15,097 nucleotides of DNA from Coriobacteriia bacterium (lineage in GTDB: Bacteria; Actinomycetota; Coriobacteriia; Coriobacteriales; QAMH01). Each line of letters opens with the position of its first letter. The stretch's first letter is position 1. Under the pieces are notes generated by a model, which saw only the letters and a program-made list of their open reading frames with translations, did no database searches and had not been told where the DNA came from. The DNA lies in NCBI GenBank assembly GCA_900758075.1, contig CAAEQF010000100.1, positions 1-15,097 on the forward strand, written 5' to 3'. This document shows positions 1 through 6,923 of the stretch, piece by piece. The translations under genes and the position numbers were made by a program.

Positions 1-471
1 AACTGCGAGCTCATCTTCGGAAAGTCTCAACAACCCGCCATAAATCTCTTCGTTGTCTCCCCCAAGCTCCGGAGAGCACTGATACTCGATGTGGTTTTCG
101 GACATACGTGCCGCAAAACCTGGCATCTTAAGCTTGCCCCGATAGGGATGCTCGACTTCGACGACAATACCGCTCTCAGTGTATTGAGGATCATGGGCAA
201 TATCGTCAATATCCAGCAAAGCGCCCGCAGGCACCCCTGCCCTTGCGAGGATATCGGTAGCCTCTTGTTTGGTGTGCCTGGCAGTCCATTCGGCGATAAT
301 CTCATTAAGGCGTTCCCGATGTTCAAATCGACTGTGCGGCGTTGCCATCTCCGGGTCGTCAAGAAGCTCTTCATGCCCGATTGTCTTGCAGAAATTCATG
401 TTGCGAACGTTAGAGAAGTAGTCCCACTCCAAGAAAACAAGGCGTTTGATCGCTTCTGAAGCTCGTATCAT
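1..471 (-). pseudogene. N-terminally truncated CaiB/BaiF family III CoA-transferase, C-terminal part, running off the left edge
   Basis: The minus strand is open from an ATG at 469-471 to the window edge (157 codons). The translation matches the C-terminal third of CaiB/BaiF (formyl-CoA:oxalate-type) CoA-transferases. It has a DDPEMATPHSRFEHRERLNE segment, then EWTARHT, then a RAGVPAG motif with LLDIDDIAHDPQY, then EVEHPYRGKLKMPG, all in family order. Full members are about 380-450 residues, with the catalytic Asp in the N-terminal half. That half is absent here: directly upstream lie only a terminator and the end of another CoA-transferase gene. A GGGAG lies 9 nt before the ATG, so the fragment could still be translated. 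I read it as a remnant left by deletion or recombination. A small stand-alone C-terminal protein is possible but less likely. The true C-terminus is outside the window. Confidence 0.7.
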
Positions 472-489
472 TTCATCGCTCTCCCGCAG

Positions 490-529
490 AAAAACACGAG
501 GTGCCCGCATGCATATTACATGCGGGCAC
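490..529 (-). terminator. Rho-independent terminator after the family I CoA-transferase gene
   Basis: A perfect 11-bp inverted repeat (GTGCCCGCATG at 501-511 and CATGCGGGCAC at 519-529) has a 7-nt loop. Read on the minus strand it is followed by CTCG and then GTTTTT (T run at 490-494). It starts 34 nt past the stop codon of the upstream gene, as expected for an intrinsic terminator. It separates that gene from the CaiB-like remnant. Confidence 0.8.
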
Positions 530-563
530 CTACGGTCAGGTACAAGCAGCTCGACGAAAACCG

Positions 564-2114
564 CTATACGTTGAGTCCGCCCCACTCCTCATGGAACAGT
601 GCGGCATCCATCGTCTTCAAGTCATCGGAAACGGCAGGCGTGAAGCCCATATGCGCGATGACGTCTTTCTCGACGTCGATGCCGGGAGCGACCTCGATGA
701 GCGTGACGACACCGTCGATGAGTTGGAAGACCGCGCGCTCGGTCACATAGAGAACCGTCTGGTCCTTGCCGGCATACTTACCCGAGAACGTCACCTGTTG
801 GACGTGCTCGACGAACTTCTCCGCCGTGCCCTCTTCGTCGATCTTGAGCGCACCATCGACAATTTCTTCCTTCGCGTGTGCCATGAACGTGCCAGCGAAC
901 ACGACCTTCTTGGCGCTTTGGGTGATGTCGATGAAGCCGCCGGGACCAGACAGGCGGTTGCCGAACTTGGAGACGTTGAGGTTGCCCTCGGAATCAGCCT
1001 CCGCCAGCCCGAGGACCGTGATGTCGAGGCCACCACCGTCGATGAAGTCGAACATGTCGTTATGACGCATGATCGCCTGGGCATTGTAGTTGCTGCCAAA
1101 GTTGGGCAACGCCGCAGGCACGCCGCCCACGCCGCCGGCCTCTGCGGTAATGGTAATCTTATCGAGCTGGCCTTCTTCGGCAACGATGGAGGCGACGTCT
1201 GCCGGGATGCCCACGCCGAGGTTGCAGATGCTTCCCGGAGCGAGTTCCTTCGCACAGCGACGGCAGATAACCTTGCGCGGCGAGAGGTCGAGTACGGGGA
1301 GCTGATCGAGGGGCTTTTTTATCTGACCGGAAAACGCGGGCTCGTAGTAGACGCCTTCCGTCTGCCAGCAGCACTCCTTCTCGGTTGCCTGAACGACGTA
1401 GTCGACCATGATGCCGGGAATCTGTACTTTCTTCGGGTCGAGCGTCCCACGCTGCGCGAGGTACTCGACTTGGACGATGACAATGCCGCCCGTGTTCTTT
1501 GCCGCCATAGCGACGGACAGTCCCTCGTTCATAACGCTCTCGTGGTCGAACGTGATGTTGCCGTCTTCGTCGGCAACGGTGCCACGCAGCAGCGCGACAT
1601 CGAGGGGGAAGCCCTTGTAGAACAGGTAGTCCTCGCCGTTGAACTGAATGAGCTCAGCTGCATCGTCGGTCGTTTCCTCATTCATGCGGCCGCCTTCGAG
1701 ACGGGGGTCGACGAACGTGCCCAGACCGACTTTGGTCAGCAGGCCAGGACGGCCGGCCGCGATTTCACGCCAGAGGTTGACGATGACTCCCTGTGGAAGG
1801 CAGTGGCACTGAATCTTGCCCTCCTGGACCTGCTTGCACAACGTAAACGCAGACCCGATGTGTGCCGCCGACCAGCGGGTTACCAAACCGGGACCAGCCT
1901 CGCCAAGCACCGTGACGCCACGGGTTTTCCAGTCGCCCATAGCGCAGCCCTGTTTCAAGTTGATGTTGCAGGGGTGCCCCGTCTCCTTGAAACGGTCGCG
2001 CATTGCGCGGGCGACTTCCTCTGCCCACCCGGAAAGCCCCATGCCGGCGATGCCAACCGTCGCGCCATCGGGAATGAGCTCTGCTGCACGTTGAGCCGTA
2101 ATAAACTCAGCCAT
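564..2114 (-). CDS. Acyl-CoA:acetate/propionate (3-ketoacid) CoA-transferase, fused alpha-beta, YdiF/Pct type
   Basis: This 516-residue protein moves CoA between a short-chain acyl-CoA and a free acid such as acetate, propionate or a 3-keto acid, in the cytoplasm. It has two consecutive CoA-transferase family I domains. The N-terminal one (about 1-270) contains GIAGMGLSGWAEE. The C-terminal one (about 285-500) contains NLGVGIPADVA and the active-site stretch TAEAGGVGGVPA, with the probable catalytic, CoA-ester-forming Glu at about residue 325. The length fits propionate CoA-transferase/YdiF (about 515-530). An in-frame extension to 2288 exists, but the ATG at 2112-2114 has a strong GAGGAGGA ribosome site and begins with the family-typical MAEFITAQRAAELIPDG. 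The gene is monocistronic, ending in a strong terminator. The exact acyl substrate cannot be read from sequence. Confidence 0.93.
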   Translation of the reverse strand: MAEFITAQRAAELIPDGATVGIAGMGLSGWAEEVARAMRDRFKETGHPCNINLKQGCAMGDWKTRGVTVLGEAGPGLVTRWSAAHIGSAFTLCKQVQEGKIQCHCLPQGVIVNLWREIAAGRPGLLTKVGLGTFVDPRLEGGRMNEETTDDAAELIQFNGEDYLFYKGFPLDVALLRGTVADEDGNITFDHESVMNEGLSVAMAAKNTGGIVIVQVEYLAQRGTLDPKKVQIPGIMVDYVVQATEKECCWQTEGVYYEPAFSGQIKKPLDQLPVLDLSPRKVICRRCAKELAPGSICNLGVGIPADVASIVAEEGQLDKITITAEAGGVGGVPAALPNFGSNYNAQAIMRHNDMFDFIDGGGLDITVLGLAEADSEGNLNVSKFGNRLSGPGGFIDITQSAKKVVFAGTFMAHAKEEIVDGALKIDEEGTAEKFVEHVQQVTFSGKYAGKDQTVLYVTERAVFQLIDGVVTLIEVAPGIDVEKDVIAHMGFTPAVSDDLKTMDAALFHEEWGGLNV

Positions 2115-2340
2115 ATTCGCTATCCTCCTCGTATACCGAACGATGCTTACACACTTTACTCCTCTGGGATGGAGCAGCGCTTGCCACTTGGCTGCCCCCT
2201 TTGAACTTTGTGCAACATGCCGCATGAGCTCGCGTGGCGTAGTGCCGTAAGCTAAGGGGCACCTTCGACGTTCCAGCCAAACGCGCATCGCACACGAGCG
2301 GTCACTGCGTTGCCGCCATGCTCCCCTACCCTGACTTCTT

Positions 2341-2400
2341 CGCTCTACAAATATAGTTTTCGTTCTACAAATATAGTTCTCGTTCTATTAAGATAGCTAC
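2341..2400. promoter_or_regulatory. Three tandem 20-bp operator-like repeats (CTA-N6-TAG)
   Basis: Three consecutive 20-bp units begin at 2341, 2361 and 2381. The first two differ only at the third base and at the next-to-last base. The third keeps the outer CTA...TAG with a changed centre. Each unit holds a short dyad CTA-N6-TAG (2345-2356, 2365-2376, 2385-2396). Centres are exactly 20 bp apart, so the sites lie close to the same face of the helix. The array sits just upstream of the start of the plus-strand cluster, so it most likely binds a regulator in multiple copies. The regulator is not identifiable here. Confidence 0.6.
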
Positions 2401-2404
2401 TGCA

Positions 2405-2424
2405 CATAATTGCATTTGTCTAAT
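2405..2424 (+). promoter_or_regulatory. Candidate -10 elements of the PhnD-like operon promoter
   Basis: Two overlapping possibilities exist: CATAAT at 2405-2410 and TCTAAT at 2419-2424, each 5 of 6 bases to TATAAT. Neither has a good -35 at 16-18 bp. The -35 position falls in or beside the third tandem repeat, which would suit an activator-dependent promoter. With the TCTAAT option the leader would be only about 15 nt long. The choice is unresolved. Confidence 0.3.
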
Positions 2425-2443
2425 AGCTAAGTCATGAGGAGAG

Positions 2444-3520
2444 ATGATGTCAATGAACTTGAGCCGACGTGGATTCATCACCGGCGCCGCTGCCCTCGGG
2501 ATGGGCGCAGCCGCTGCCGCAGGACTCCCAGGATGCGGCAACGGGTCTTCTGATTCGTCGAAATCTGCCGTGAAGGCACCCGACAAGCTCGTCTTTGCAT
2601 GGGAGCCCGGCGCATCGGAGGGCAAGTACGAGAACATGCGCGACATCATGGCAGAGGCAATCTCCGATGGCGCCGGCGTCCCGTGCGAGACCATGACCAC
2701 CACCGACTACAACGTGTGCATCGAGGCGGTCAACTCGGGCAAGGCGCACTACGCATCGCTGGGCGCAAAGGAGTACGTCGAGCTTCACAAGAAGAACCCG
2801 AAGGTCGAAGTCGCCTGGGTCCTGTCCGACAGCGACGGCAACCTCAACCCTGTCTCCTACCACTCGCAGATCCTTGTCCTGGACGAGAACGCCGACCAGT
2901 ACAAGGACGGAGACTCCTACAAGCTGACCGAGGAGAACACCAAGGGCAAGAACATGTCCTGGGTCGAGCTGTCCTCGACGTCCGGCTACGTCATCCCCTC
3001 CATCGCGCTCGCAAAGGAGTTCGGCGTTTCCAACGCCGACGACCTGGGCGAATCGGGCAAGTACTTTAACTCCGTCGAGTTTGGCGGCAGCCACGTCAAG
3101 TCCATCTACGGCGTCCTGACCGGGGACTCCGACCTGTGCGCTTGCGACGACACGGGCGCGGCGAACAACTACAACGTCATCGAGGGCAAAAACGGCGAGC
3201 TGGGCGCGCTCTACGAGATCAAGTCCGGCCTCGAGGCGCCTCTCGACACGTTTGCCGGCGTTAAGCTGCGCGTCGTCAACTCGCTGCCCGTCCCTGCCGT
3301 GCCTTTTGTCGTGAACACGGAGTACGTCCCCGACGACATGAACAAGAAGGTCATCGACTACATGGGCTCCGAGGCGGTCTACGGCAACAAGGACCTCTTC
3401 AAAGACCCGTCCGACAAGGACACCGTCACCAAGTACACGCAGAAGAACGGCAAGACTAAGTTCGTTCCTGCCGATGACAGCTACTACGACGATTTCCGCA
3501 AGATGATCGGCGAAGAGTAG
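2444..3520 (+). CDS. PhnD-like phosphonate/phosphite/oxyanion ABC transporter substrate-binding lipoprotein
   Basis: This is the extracytoplasmic solute receptor of the importer encoded with the next two genes. The N-terminus (358 residues from 2444) has a twin-arginine motif SRRGFITG, an alanine-rich hydrophobic stretch and a lipobox-like LPGC (Cys31), so it is a probable Tat-exported lipoprotein. The mature part follows the PhnD pattern: KLVFAWEP near 48, a SSTSGYVIPSIALAKEFGV segment near 177, then GGSHVKSIYGVLTGDSD before a DDTGAANN turn. Mature cysteines at about 81, 92, 232 and 234 (the last two as CAC) are unusual for PhnD. ATGs at 2444, 2447 and 2453 compete. The AGGAG at 2437-2441 is spaced best for 2447 and allows 2453, so the start may be 1-3 codons later. 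Phosphonate, phosphite, another oxyanion or a metalloid are all possible ligands. Confidence 0.88.
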   Translation: MMSMNLSRRGFITGAAALGMGAAAAAGLPGCGNGSSDSSKSAVKAPDKLVFAWEPGASEGKYENMRDIMAEAISDGAGVPCETMTTTDYNVCIEAVNSGKAHYASLGAKEYVELHKKNPKVEVAWVLSDSDGNLNPVSYHSQILVLDENADQYKDGDSYKLTEENTKGKNMSWVELSSTSGYVIPSIALAKEFGVSNADDLGESGKYFNSVEFGGSHVKSIYGVLTGDSDLCACDDTGAANNYNVIEGKNGELGALYEIKSGLEAPLDTFAGVKLRVVNSLPVPAVPFVVNTEYVPDDMNKKVIDYMGSEAVYGNKDLFKDPSDKDTVTKYTQKNGKTKFVPADDSYYDDFRKMIGEE

Positions 3521-3534
3521 TCTATTCTCTTCCG

Positions 3535-3590
3535 AGCGGGCGCGGCTCACTTCACGAAGACGCCGTGCCCGCTTTTCGTACGCGAAAAGC
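3535..3590 (+). promoter_or_regulatory. Intercistronic pair of hairpins, possible attenuator or mRNA-stabilising element
   Basis: The first hairpin pairs AGCGGGCGCGGC (3535-3546) with GCCGTGCCCGCT (3562-3573; one G-U pair) and is followed by TTT, giving a T run of four. The second is a perfect 8-bp stem GCTTTTCG/CGAAAAGC (3571-3578 and 3583-3590) with a TACG loop. They share bases 3571-3573, so they partly compete. Placed between a binding-protein gene and its ATPase gene, they may cause partial termination or 3' protection, raising the binding-protein level relative to the membrane parts. Confidence 0.55.
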
Positions 3591-3602
3591 GCAAAGGACA
3601 TC

Positions 3603-4397
3603 ATGGACGACACGAACGATCTGCTTGTCATCGAGAATCTGACGAAAAGCTACGACGGGGTGACCAACGCACTCGATAATGCCAACGTCACCGTTCGCCG
3701 CGGGGAGTTCGTCTCTCTCATCGGAAGCTCCGGCGCCGGCAAGTCGACACTGCTGCGCTGCATAAACAGGCTCGTCAAGCCCACGTCGGGAACCGTCGTC
3801 TTCGACGGGTCGAACATCTGCTGCGCGCGCGGCCAGAAGCTGCGCCACGCCCGCCGCCGAATCAGCATGGTCTTCCAGCATTACAACCTCGTGCACCGCT
3901 CGAGCGTCATAGAGAACGTCCTTCAGGGCCGTCTTGGCTACAAGAAGCCCCTCGAAGGCTCTCTTGGCATCTACACCGATGAGGAGAAGCAGCAGGCCGT
4001 TGACCTGCTCAAGCTCGTCGGCCTGGACTGCTGCACGTACATGCGCGCCGACCAGCTCTCGGGCGGCCAGCAGCAGCGTGTCGGCATTGCCCGGGCCTTC
4101 CTTCAAGATCCGCTGCTCATCCTTGCCGACGAGCCGATTGCGAGCCTCGACCCCAAATCCTCGCGCATCGTGATGGAGCATTTGCGCTGGGGTGCCGACG
4201 AGCGTGGCATCACAGTCCTGGCAAGCCTGCACCAAGTCGAATACGCGAAGGAGTTCTCCGACCGCATCGTCGGCATCAGGCATGGCAAAGTCGTCTTCGA
4301 CGGAACGCCTGACGAGCTCGACGACGCGATGATAGCAAGCATCTACGACGGCGACGATCCCGACGAGGCGCCCGAGCCTGCAAGGGACTGCTGCTAG
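3603..4397 (+). CDS. PhnC-like ABC transporter ATP-binding protein
   Basis: This is the cytoplasmic ATPase (264 residues) powering the importer. Walker A GSSGAGKST is at 41-49, Q-loop Gln92 in FQHYNLVHRSSV, signature LSGGQQQR at 152-159, Walker B LLILADEP at 171-178, D-loop SLDPKSS, and switch His210 in SLHQVEYA. The FQHYNLVHRSSVIENVLQGRLG segment and the adjoining ...SLGIYT... insert are hallmarks of the PhnC branch (phosphonate/phosphite ABC ATPases). The start ATG has AAAGGA six to seven bases upstream. The stop codon TAG overlaps the GTG start of the permease by one base, so translation is probably coupled. The C-terminus is an acidic tail ending in two adjacent cysteines. Confidence 0.93.
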   Translation: MDDTNDLLVIENLTKSYDGVTNALDNANVTVRRGEFVSLIGSSGAGKSTLLRCINRLVKPTSGTVVFDGSNICCARGQKLRHARRRISMVFQHYNLVHRSSVIENVLQGRLGYKKPLEGSLGIYTDEEKQQAVDLLKLVGLDCCTYMRADQLSGGQQQRVGIARAFLQDPLLILADEPIASLDPKSSRIVMEHLRWGADERGITVLASLHQVEYAKEFSDRIVGIRHGKVVFDGTPDELDDAMIASIYDGDDPDEAPEPARDCC

Positions 4398-6079
4398 TGA
4401 ACATGCTGCGAGCCCGCAAAGCCAGCGGCACATCCAACGCCGCTGCGGCCACGAACCGCCATTTCTTTCTGAGAAAGCATCTGTCCTCGCTGGGCGTCAT
4501 CGCCGCGTTTATCCTCGTCACGCTGCTCGCCGGCGGTTACGTCGACTTCAGCTTCCTCGATGCCGCGCGGGACTTCCCCGGAGGGTTCGTCTGGTTTGTA
4601 GCGCAGTTCTTCCCGGACGAGCAGGCATTCGAGCAGACCGACCGCATCTTGGGCGCGCTTGCCATGACGGTACTCGACGCCATCGCAGCCGGCTCGCTTG
4701 CCGCCGTCTTCGCCTATATCTTCGCCGTGATCGGATCGCGCGTCTCGGGATTCGGCAATCCGCTTCAGCTCGTTATCCGGGCATGCGCCACCGTGCTGCG
4801 CAACATCCCGACCGTGGCATGGGGCTTTCTGCTGCTCTTCTCCTTCAAGCAGGCCGAGTTCACGGGGTTTCTCGCGCTGTTCTTCAAGAGCCTTGGCTTT
4901 CTGACCCGCACCTTCATGGAGACGATCGACGAGGTCGATTCCGGTTCGATCGAGGCGCTCAAGGCAACGGGGGCGACGCGCCTCCAGGTTATCGTCCACG
5001 GCGTCATCCCGATGACGACCACGCAGATCATCAGTTGGATCCTGTACACGATCGAGGTCAATTTCCGCGATGCCACCCTCGTGGGAATGCTCACGGGCAC
5101 CGGCATCGGCTTCGTGTTCAACTGGTTCTACCGCACGTTCCAGTATCGGACGGCGGGGCTCATCATCATCGCCATCGCCGTGGCGGTAATCTTGATCGAG
5201 TCGGCGTCCAACTTCGCGCGACGGCGCATCGACGTGCAAGATGCCCTCGAAGGGCCGGTCAAGCGTCTGCACGGCAAGATCAAGCTCCACAGGAAAACAA
5301 CGTCGGGGACCGTCGTCGGAGTATTGCTCGTCGCTTTGGTGCTCTTGTCCGCATACACGTTCGTGCAGATGGACTACGGCAAGGCAAACATCCCCGAAGC
5401 CTCGGCGAACCTGTCGCGGTACTTCGGCATCATGTTCGCAACGCCCCACCTCGTGCACTACACCCTCTGGGACATGGTCGACGGCTTGCTCGTGACGTTG
5501 AGCATCGCGGTCCTGGCGACGTTCGGAGGACTGGCCATCTCGCTCGTCCTGTCCGTGTTCGCGGCAAGCAACCTCACGAACAAGGCGGTTTCCAACGCCA
5601 TCAAGTCGGTGCTCGCCATCATGCGGGCAGTGCCCACCATCATCTGGGTGCTCGTGTTCACCGTCGCCATCGGCCTCGGTCCCGAGTCCGCTGTCGTCGG
5701 CATGATGTTTCACACGGTTTCGTTTCTGACGAAGGCGTTTTCCGAGGCATTCGAGGAGACGGATTCCGGCGTACTGGACGCACTCAAGTCGACGGGTGCG
5801 TCGTGGCTGCACCTCGTGTTTCGCGGGGTGTTCCCCGACAAGCTCAACGAGATTCTCTCGTGGACCTTCATCAGGTTCGAGAACAACTTCGTCGGGGCCG
5901 TGACCGTCGGCGCCATCGCCGGCTCGGGCGGCATCGGCTACCAGCTGTACATGATCGCCAACTACATGTTCGATTGGCACGAGGTCGGCCTGATCATCTA
6001 CATGTGCCTTGCCGTCTCGATTACACTCGAGGTCATCGCAACGCACCTACGCAAGAAATTCATGGTCCATCGGCAATAA
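4397..6079 (+). CDS. PhnE-like ABC permease with two fused transmembrane domains
   Basis: This inner-membrane channel (560 residues) is made of two homologous permease halves in one chain. Each half has the same landmarks. Half 1 has LRNIPTVAWGFLLLF near 134, then a coupling loop DSGSIEALKATGATRL (182-197) and GVIP. Half 2 has MRAVPTIIWVLVFTV near 409, then DSGVLDALKSTGASWL (456-471) and GVFP. An extra hydrophobic segment near residues 32-47 begins the protein, and another near 304-320 opens the second half. Classical PhnE is a single-domain protein of about 260-280 residues that dimerises; here the pair is covalent. The GTG at 4397 overlaps the preceding stop (TAGTG), with AAGGGA at 4382-4387. 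An ATG at 4403 is an alternative. The fusion fits a 1:2 permease:ATPase stoichiometry. Confidence 0.92.
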   Translation: MNMLRARKASGTSNAAAATNRHFFLRKHLSSLGVIAAFILVTLLAGGYVDFSFLDAARDFPGGFVWFVAQFFPDEQAFEQTDRILGALAMTVLDAIAAGSLAAVFAYIFAVIGSRVSGFGNPLQLVIRACATVLRNIPTVAWGFLLLFSFKQAEFTGFLALFFKSLGFLTRTFMETIDEVDSGSIEALKATGATRLQVIVHGVIPMTTTQIISWILYTIEVNFRDATLVGMLTGTGIGFVFNWFYRTFQYRTAGLIIIAIAVAVILIESASNFARRRIDVQDALEGPVKRLHGKIKLHRKTTSGTVVGVLLVALVLLSAYTFVQMDYGKANIPEASANLSRYFGIMFATPHLVHYTLWDMVDGLLVTLSIAVLATFGGLAISLVLSVFAASNLTNKAVSNAIKSVLAIMRAVPTIIWVLVFTVAIGLGPESAVVGMMFHTVSFLTKAFSEAFEETDSGVLDALKSTGASWLHLVFRGVFPDKLNEILSWTFIRFENNFVGAVTVGAIAGSGGIGYQLYMIANYMFDWHEVGLIIYMCLAVSITLEVIATHLRKKFMVHRQ

Positions 6080-6137
6080 CAAGTGCTTAGAATCATCCCA
6101 TCGGCTACGAACGCCAGGACGAAGAAAGGATGCGAGA

Positions 6138-6836
6138 ATGTCTGAAGAGAACAAGAGCGACGAGGTGGAAAACGGGCTCGGCAGCGGCGAGCAGCAATCT
6201 GAATGTTGCTGCTCGAGCGACAGCTCCTGCTGCTGCGGCGACACATCCGAAGAGAGCGGCTGCTGCGACCCTGACGCAAGCCAAGACGACCCGAACACCG
6301 GCAAGAAGAAGACGGTCAAGATCGAGTATCTCTATCTCGACCAGACCGTTTGCGACCGCTGCCAGGGGACGGACACCCACGTCGAGAAGGCAATCGAAGA
6401 GCTAGCGCCGATCATGGACATGGCAGGCTACAAGCTCAAGATGAAGCGCGTCGAGATTTCCACCAAGAAGCTCGCGAAGAAGCACAAGTTCTTGAGCTCG
6501 CCAACCGTTCGCGTCAACGGCGTCGACATCTGCCCCACCGTCATCGAGAACGACTGCGGCTGCTGCCGCACCCTGAGCACCTACGACGTGAACTGCCGTC
6601 AGTTCGAGTTCAACGGCAAACTCTACGAAGTGCCACCAACCGCCCTCGTCGTCAAGCGCACGCTCGAGATCGTCTTCGGGCACGAGAAGCCGGCCAAAGG
6701 CGATTACAAGCTCCCGAAGAACCTCAAGGGCTTCTTCGATGGCAAGAAGGACAAGAAGGCCTCCAAGGCCACGTCCGGGAACGGCCATGAAGATGAGGGC
6801 AGCTCCTGCTGCTGCGGCGGCTCGAACTGCTGCTAG
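6138..6836 (+). CDS. Cysteine-rich DUF2703-like thioredoxin-fold protein with vicinal-Cys tails
   Basis: This 232-residue protein holds 20 cysteines. The core (about 57-182) fits DUF2703: KIEYLYLDQTVCDRCQGTD with CxxC at 72/75, then HKFLSSPTVRVNGVDI, a DCGCC cluster at 140-143 and PPTALVVKRTLEIVFG. Both ends add runs of adjacent cysteines: CCC at 23-25 and 31-33, CC at 42-43, then CCC at 224-226 and a terminal CC at 231-232. There is no signal peptide, so it is likely cytoplasmic. Adjacent-Cys pairs are typical of soft metal or metalloid binding (for example ArsD-like chaperones), but the function of DUF2703 is unknown and this is inference. The ATG at 6138 has AAGGA eight bases upstream. It lies 58 bp after the permease gene and ahead of the Mo enzyme gene, and may supply or protect that pathway. 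Confidence 0.85.
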   Translation: MSEENKSDEVENGLGSGEQQSECCCSSDSSCCCGDTSEESGCCDPDASQDDPNTGKKKTVKIEYLYLDQTVCDRCQGTDTHVEKAIEELAPIMDMAGYKLKMKRVEISTKKLAKKHKFLSSPTVRVNGVDICPTVIENDCGCCRTLSTYDVNCRQFEFNGKLYEVPPTALVVKRTLEIVFGHEKPAKGDYKLPKNLKGFFDGKKDKKASKATSGNGHEDEGSSCCCGGSNCC

Positions 6837-6857
6837 GACAACGTTCAGCGTCAAATG

Positions 6858-6903
6858 AAGGGGGCGTGCGTGCGGGGCTTCCCGCACAATCCGCCCCCCT
6901 TTT
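6858..6903 (+). terminator. Hairpin between the Cys-rich gene and the molybdoenzyme gene (partial terminator or attenuator)
   Basis: The outer stem GGGGGCG (6860-6866) pairs with CGCCCCC (6892-6898), and the inner stem TGCGGG (6871-6876) with CCCGCA (6881-6886). A short T run (TTTT at 6900-6903) follows. The shape is that of an intrinsic terminator with internal bulges. It ends only 20 nt before the next ATG, so it could uncouple expression of the oxidoreductase from the transporter genes or expose/hide its ribosome site. Confidence 0.6.
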
Positions 6904-6923
6904 GCTTATCGGAGAGCTGAGAG

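Larger units (their letters stand above)
2115..2443. other. Divergent intergenic region between the CoA-transferase gene and the PhnD-like gene
   Basis: These 329 bases separate two divergent genes. The right-hand part (2341-2430) is markedly AT-rich compared with the surroundings and holds three 20-bp tandem repeats plus possible -10 elements for the plus-strand cluster. The left part contains the CoA-transferase ribosome site (near 2120-2130) and a weak GTGCC/GGCAC hairpin around 2224-2261. I found no convincing -35/-10 pair for the CoA-transferase gene and no RNA gene or credible ORF here. Confidence 0.6.

Noticed and set aside
91..459. Plus-strand open frame at the left edge, and a 115-codon minus-strand frame at 27-374
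   Set aside because: The other minus-strand frame gives the CaiB/BaiF C-terminus with motifs in order, so these are shadows.
501..2204. Long plus-strand open frame (567 codons) opposite the CoA-transferase gene
   Set aside because: It is antisense to a clearly conserved protein, has no recognisable domain and includes the terminator region. Such frames are a by-product of GC-rich codon bias.
4394..6046. Minus-strand 550-codon open frame opposite the permease gene (and similar ones at 7176-8990 and 10862-12352)
   Set aside because: They are antisense to genes with full family motifs. Their compositions are Arg/Asp/Glu-rich and low in recognisable folds.
2444..6079. A classical phosphonate uptake operon (phnCDE)
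   Set aside because: The family match supports only the transporter class. No carbon-phosphorus lyase, phosphonatase or phosphite dehydrogenase gene is present, and the linked genes point elsewhere, so gene symbols phnC/D/E were not assigned.
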